Source of the DNA: Marisa cornuarietis
Taxonomy: Eukaryota > Mollusca > Gastropoda > Architaenioglossa > Ampullariidae
Length of the DNA: 64,000 nt
Direction: 5' to 3'
NCBI GenBank assembly: GCA_004794655.1
Contig: SMMW01000068.1
Span: forward strand, 659,501-723,500
Both the position numbers and the translations under genes were made by a program. Shown one piece after another: positions 61,486-64,000 of the stretch. Below the pieces are notes generated by a model, which was not told the DNA's origin, made no database searches, and was given only the letters and a program-made list of their open reading frames with translations. Every line of letters begins with the position of its first letter. Position 1 is the stretch's first letter.

Positions 61486-61582
61486 ATACACACCTGTAAA
61501 CATGACCATGCACAGAAGGTCAACAACATGGACATCAGCATTGTACATGAGTATGTACATTGGGAGGGCTGAGACCATAGGT
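61486..61582 (+). CDS. Candidate exon related to 50430
   Basis: YTPVNMTMHRRSTTWTSALY continues MSMYIGRAETI and ends at AG|gttaat (phase 1). The first 31 nt match the 50430 segment at 27 positions. The acceptor AG present at 50430 (ctctag) is aaa here, so a functional exon would need an earlier acceptor such as gaaggttcag near 61432. It may be a pseudo-exon. Confidence 0.22.
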
Positions 61583-62174
61583 TAATTTGGTGTTTGTTTG
61601 CAAACGTGCCTTCACGATCTTCATTATGTTGACTGTAGCTTAAATTAACTAACTTCCTTTATTGTGCGACTACTTTTCGAGCTTCAGTAATAAGAGATCC
61701 GTAATCATTTTTATTTATTTTAGATTAATAGAACAACATGGCTTTTCACCGCTCATTAATTTTACACACATCCGGGATATTAGTTTAGGAGCACAAATGC
61801 GGTCGTTGGATTGCTCATCCGTTGGGTTATAGGATGTAAATTAGTCGCAAACATGACTTGTTTGTCAGAGCAAGGTGGGCTCACAATCGTGCCATCATTA
61901 CATTATAATGGGGCGTTGGGATGGAATGTGGAATATAAAGAAAAATCTTAACAAGATCTTGTTCTCACAAAATAGGAACTGGCGTTGACCAGGATAAAAT
62001 GAGCGAGCTACAAGTGTTTTTCTTCTCGTTTGCATTCTCTTTCTCTTTCATTGCTCTTGAACACGAAAACAAGCATGTCCACCTTCATGCGAGCACACAA
62101 GCACGCGGACACCTGCACGAGCAGGGGAAGAAACAAACGCCGACCAACCCACTCCTCCTTCTCTTTCTCTCTCT

Positions 62175-62234
<60 letters not shown>
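62175..62234. repeat. (CA)n microsatellite
   Basis: About 60 bp of CA, preceded by (CT)n. Confidence 0.97.
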
Positions 62235-62239
<5 letters not shown>

Positions 62240-62579
62240 AACACACACAGAGAAAAACGCACACACAAAGACAGAAACAAAGAAGAGGGAAACTAATGAT
62301 GTGTTCAGGTGCAGCTTATTAGCCTCTTGCTGTGAAGTCAGTTTTTCAAGGTATAACCAGTAAATATACAGACGAGTGACTCACTCTCACAAACGTGTAG
62401 CCTGGCTCACACTACCCTAGGAAACGCTCTCAAGCAGGTAAAAAAACTAACTTCCAGGGGCGGGAAACGAGAGCATGAGCCTTGGAAGCAAAGAGAGAGA
62501 AAGAGAAAAAACAAATTAAGAAAGAAGATAGAGCAATCATGTGGCGAAACAAATAAAGGGCTTTTTCTTTTAGTCGGTG

Positions 62580-62684
62580 AGGATCGTGTAATGTGGGTTC
62601 ACATCTCGCCTTTGGCACACGTGTCCTGTCTCTGGATGTAGCACCATTATACAGGTGATGGATTAGTAAGCTGTGAGACCAGGG
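62580..62684 (+). mobile_element. SINE-2, diverged fragment
   Basis: gtgggttcacatctcgcc (box B region), ggcacacgtgtcctgtctctgg and tatacagg follow the order of the 48698 copy from its box B to mid-body. The 3' part is cut off where the inverted-repeat element begins. Confidence 0.45.
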
Positions 62685-63133
62685 GCTTGTATCACTGGAC
62701 TGCTTGCAGACGATTTTTGTCAGTGAAGTCATAGAACGAGGCTTTGGACGACAGTGCTTCCGGTTTAGTCACGTTTCAGTCTAATCACGGACGTGTATAG
62801 ATGGACTGCTGTCTGTCTGCCGAGACCAACGCTGAGCCTCTTGCAAAGTCCTCCGCTGTTAGTCTCGGCGAACCTTCACAATAAAAATATGACTAAACCG
62901 GAAGCTTTGCACACGCCAGCCTCGTTCTATGACTTCCCTTAAAAAAATTTGTCTGCAAGCAGTCCAGTAATACAAGTCCGTGGTTTAACTACGAGAACGA
63001 GGCTTTGGACGACAAAGCTTTCGGTTTATTCACATTCAATGTTTAAGCTCGCCGAGACTAACAGAGAGAACTTCGCAAGAGGCTCAGCGTTGGTCTCGGC
63101 AGACACAAACCTGTCCACCTATACAAGTCCGTG
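62685..63133. mobile_element. Nested inverted-repeat (MITE-like) element
   Basis: Outer inverted repeat: 62685-62711 (cttgtatcactggactgc...) against 62951-62978. Second pair: 62725-62770 (gaagtcatagaacgaggc...) against 62891-62936. Third pair: 62786-62872 (cacggacgtgtatag...) against 63049-63133. In addition, 62994-63033 repeats the second arm in direct orientation. This fits two copies, one partial, of a non-autonomous terminal-inverted-repeat element next to or inside one another. No coding capacity and no clear TSD. Confidence 0.65.
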
Positions 63134-63523
63134 GTGAGACTGCCTCACTGTCTGACGGAGCGAAACCCCAGCAAGCAAATTTGTTTATGTGTGTGTTTAT
63201 GTGTCCATGTAGCGGTGTCTGTGAACGAGAAAGAGAAAGTCAATAAGTTTCCAGACTATATATTCACGAACTCTTGCTTTATAAACCATGTCTAACGCAG
63301 TATCAAGTGTATTCTTCTGACCGATACATGTCACAGATACGTCGTCTCCAACACGCTCGACAAACTATCAAGAAATGGAGGAAGAAAAAAAAACTATCCA
63401 TATACAGACGACACTGATAGTTGACATTTTTAGCCAGTAAACGAAATTTATTCTTTTTTCTCTCGGAAAATGCGGTGGGGAAAAAAAACTGAAATATTTA
63501 CTGCCTCCAACCGTACATCTCAC

Positions 63524-63741
63524 AAAAGAAGAGGCGACTCGGCGTCTGCATGGCGGTAGTCTTCTCGGCCTCGGATTGCACTCGAGTGACCTCTCTCTGG
63601 AGAACTCGCTGGCCGTGGTGTGGAGATGGCACTCGAGTGGTTTACACCGCTTTTACGGGATAGACGCTGTCCGACAGCCATGGAAGGGGATCGAAACTCG
63701 TAGCCAGGGATTAAAAACTCGTCGCTATACGTCGTCGACAC
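63524..63741 (-). CDS. Candidate first coding exon in CpG-rich DNA
   Basis: The minus-strand ATG opens 72 codons, MSTTYSDEFLIPGYEFRSPS onward, Ser/Pro/Arg-rich, ending ADAESPLL with an acidic dileucine-type motif. It then meets a donor, TTTT|gtgaga (phase 2), just before an in-frame stop. The surrounding 63520-63830 is CpG-rich, as many promoter-first-exon regions are. No later exon was found on the minus strand. It could be the cytoplasmic N-terminus of a membrane protein, but this is speculation. Confidence 0.3.
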
Positions 63742-63830
63742 TCAAGCTTTTCGCCTGCGCCTGTCCAACGCTGCACGTGCAGCAGCGGGTGCCGAGCCGT
63801 CAGCAGTCGAGCGTGAGGACGAGGGGCAAG

Positions 63831-64000
63831 AGCTCGACAAATCCACAGCAATGTTGGTACTGCTGCTGGTGGTAGTGGTGGTGGTGATAGCATCGTTTAT
63901 GTTGGAGACAACGACATCTTAGGAGTTTTATTAAGCATTTAAGATTTTCCTGGCTGTTTCTTTAGCTGATACACCACTAACACATCATCATCATCGTCGT
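63831..64000. other. Right edge, unassigned
   Basis: A 23-codon frame at 63852 ([16 protein letters not shown]...) looks like a signal peptide but comes from a (GGT/CTG)-rich run and stops without a donor. Confidence 0.3.

Overview
The window is nuclear DNA from an intron-rich invertebrate animal. It has spliced extracellular-protein genes, an RTE-type LINE, tRNA-derived SINEs with target-site duplications (TSDs), and very many (CA/GT)n tracts. A mollusc, possibly a gastropod, is my best guess, but that rests on general character rather than a species-specific match. Most of the 64 kb is intron or intergenic sequence with repeats.

Best-supported host content. (1) A minus-strand gene, exons between 17.9 and 10.7 kb, encodes a single-pass membrane protein: cysteine-containing N-terminal exon, CUB domain (two exons), three EGF domains (two calcium-binding type, one exon each), transmembrane exon, basic cytoplasmic tail. 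Eight exons join with matching splice phases down to a stop codon. The 3' UTR is almost entirely a 25-bp minisatellite, with AATAAA just after it. The first (signal-peptide) exon is not settled; 33129..33048 is phase-compatible. (2) A small plus-strand gene at 5.1-6.7 kb encodes a roughly 73-residue secreted protein: signal peptide, 15-nt microexon, then an EGF-like remnant keeping only two of six cysteines. Its first intron looks GC-AG. The two genes are convergent. (3) Weaker plus-strand evidence exists for CUB-like coding exons at 41.7 and 44.4 kb, and for related exon-like segments at 49.9, 50.4 and 61.5 kb. (4) A CpG-rich stretch near the right end may hold a minus-strand first exon.

Mobile DNA. 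A complete 3.2-kb RTE-type LINE (19.74-22.92 kb) has a perfect 13-bp TSD and one in-frame stop in its reverse transcriptase. A 5'-truncated relative lies at 28.3 kb. An old Jockey/CR1-type LINE fragment on the minus strand (0.9-2.3 kb) is split by a younger SINE with a 12-bp TSD. Two SINE families are present (SINE-1 at 1.6 and 51.1 kb; SINE-2 at 8.0, 48.7 and 62.6 kb). Another LINE 3' remnant lies at 57.8-58.2 kb, a hAT-like end at 19.1 kb, and a nested inverted-repeat element at 62.7-63.1 kb.

Tandem repeats include a 33-bp two-block minisatellite (25.38-26.05 kb), a 25-bp one (10.25-10.71 kb), (ATC)n at 35.0 and 59.7 kb, (GAAA)n at 36.2 kb and about twenty CA/GT arrays. No CRISPR, operon-like structure, rRNA or stand-alone tRNA gene is visible.
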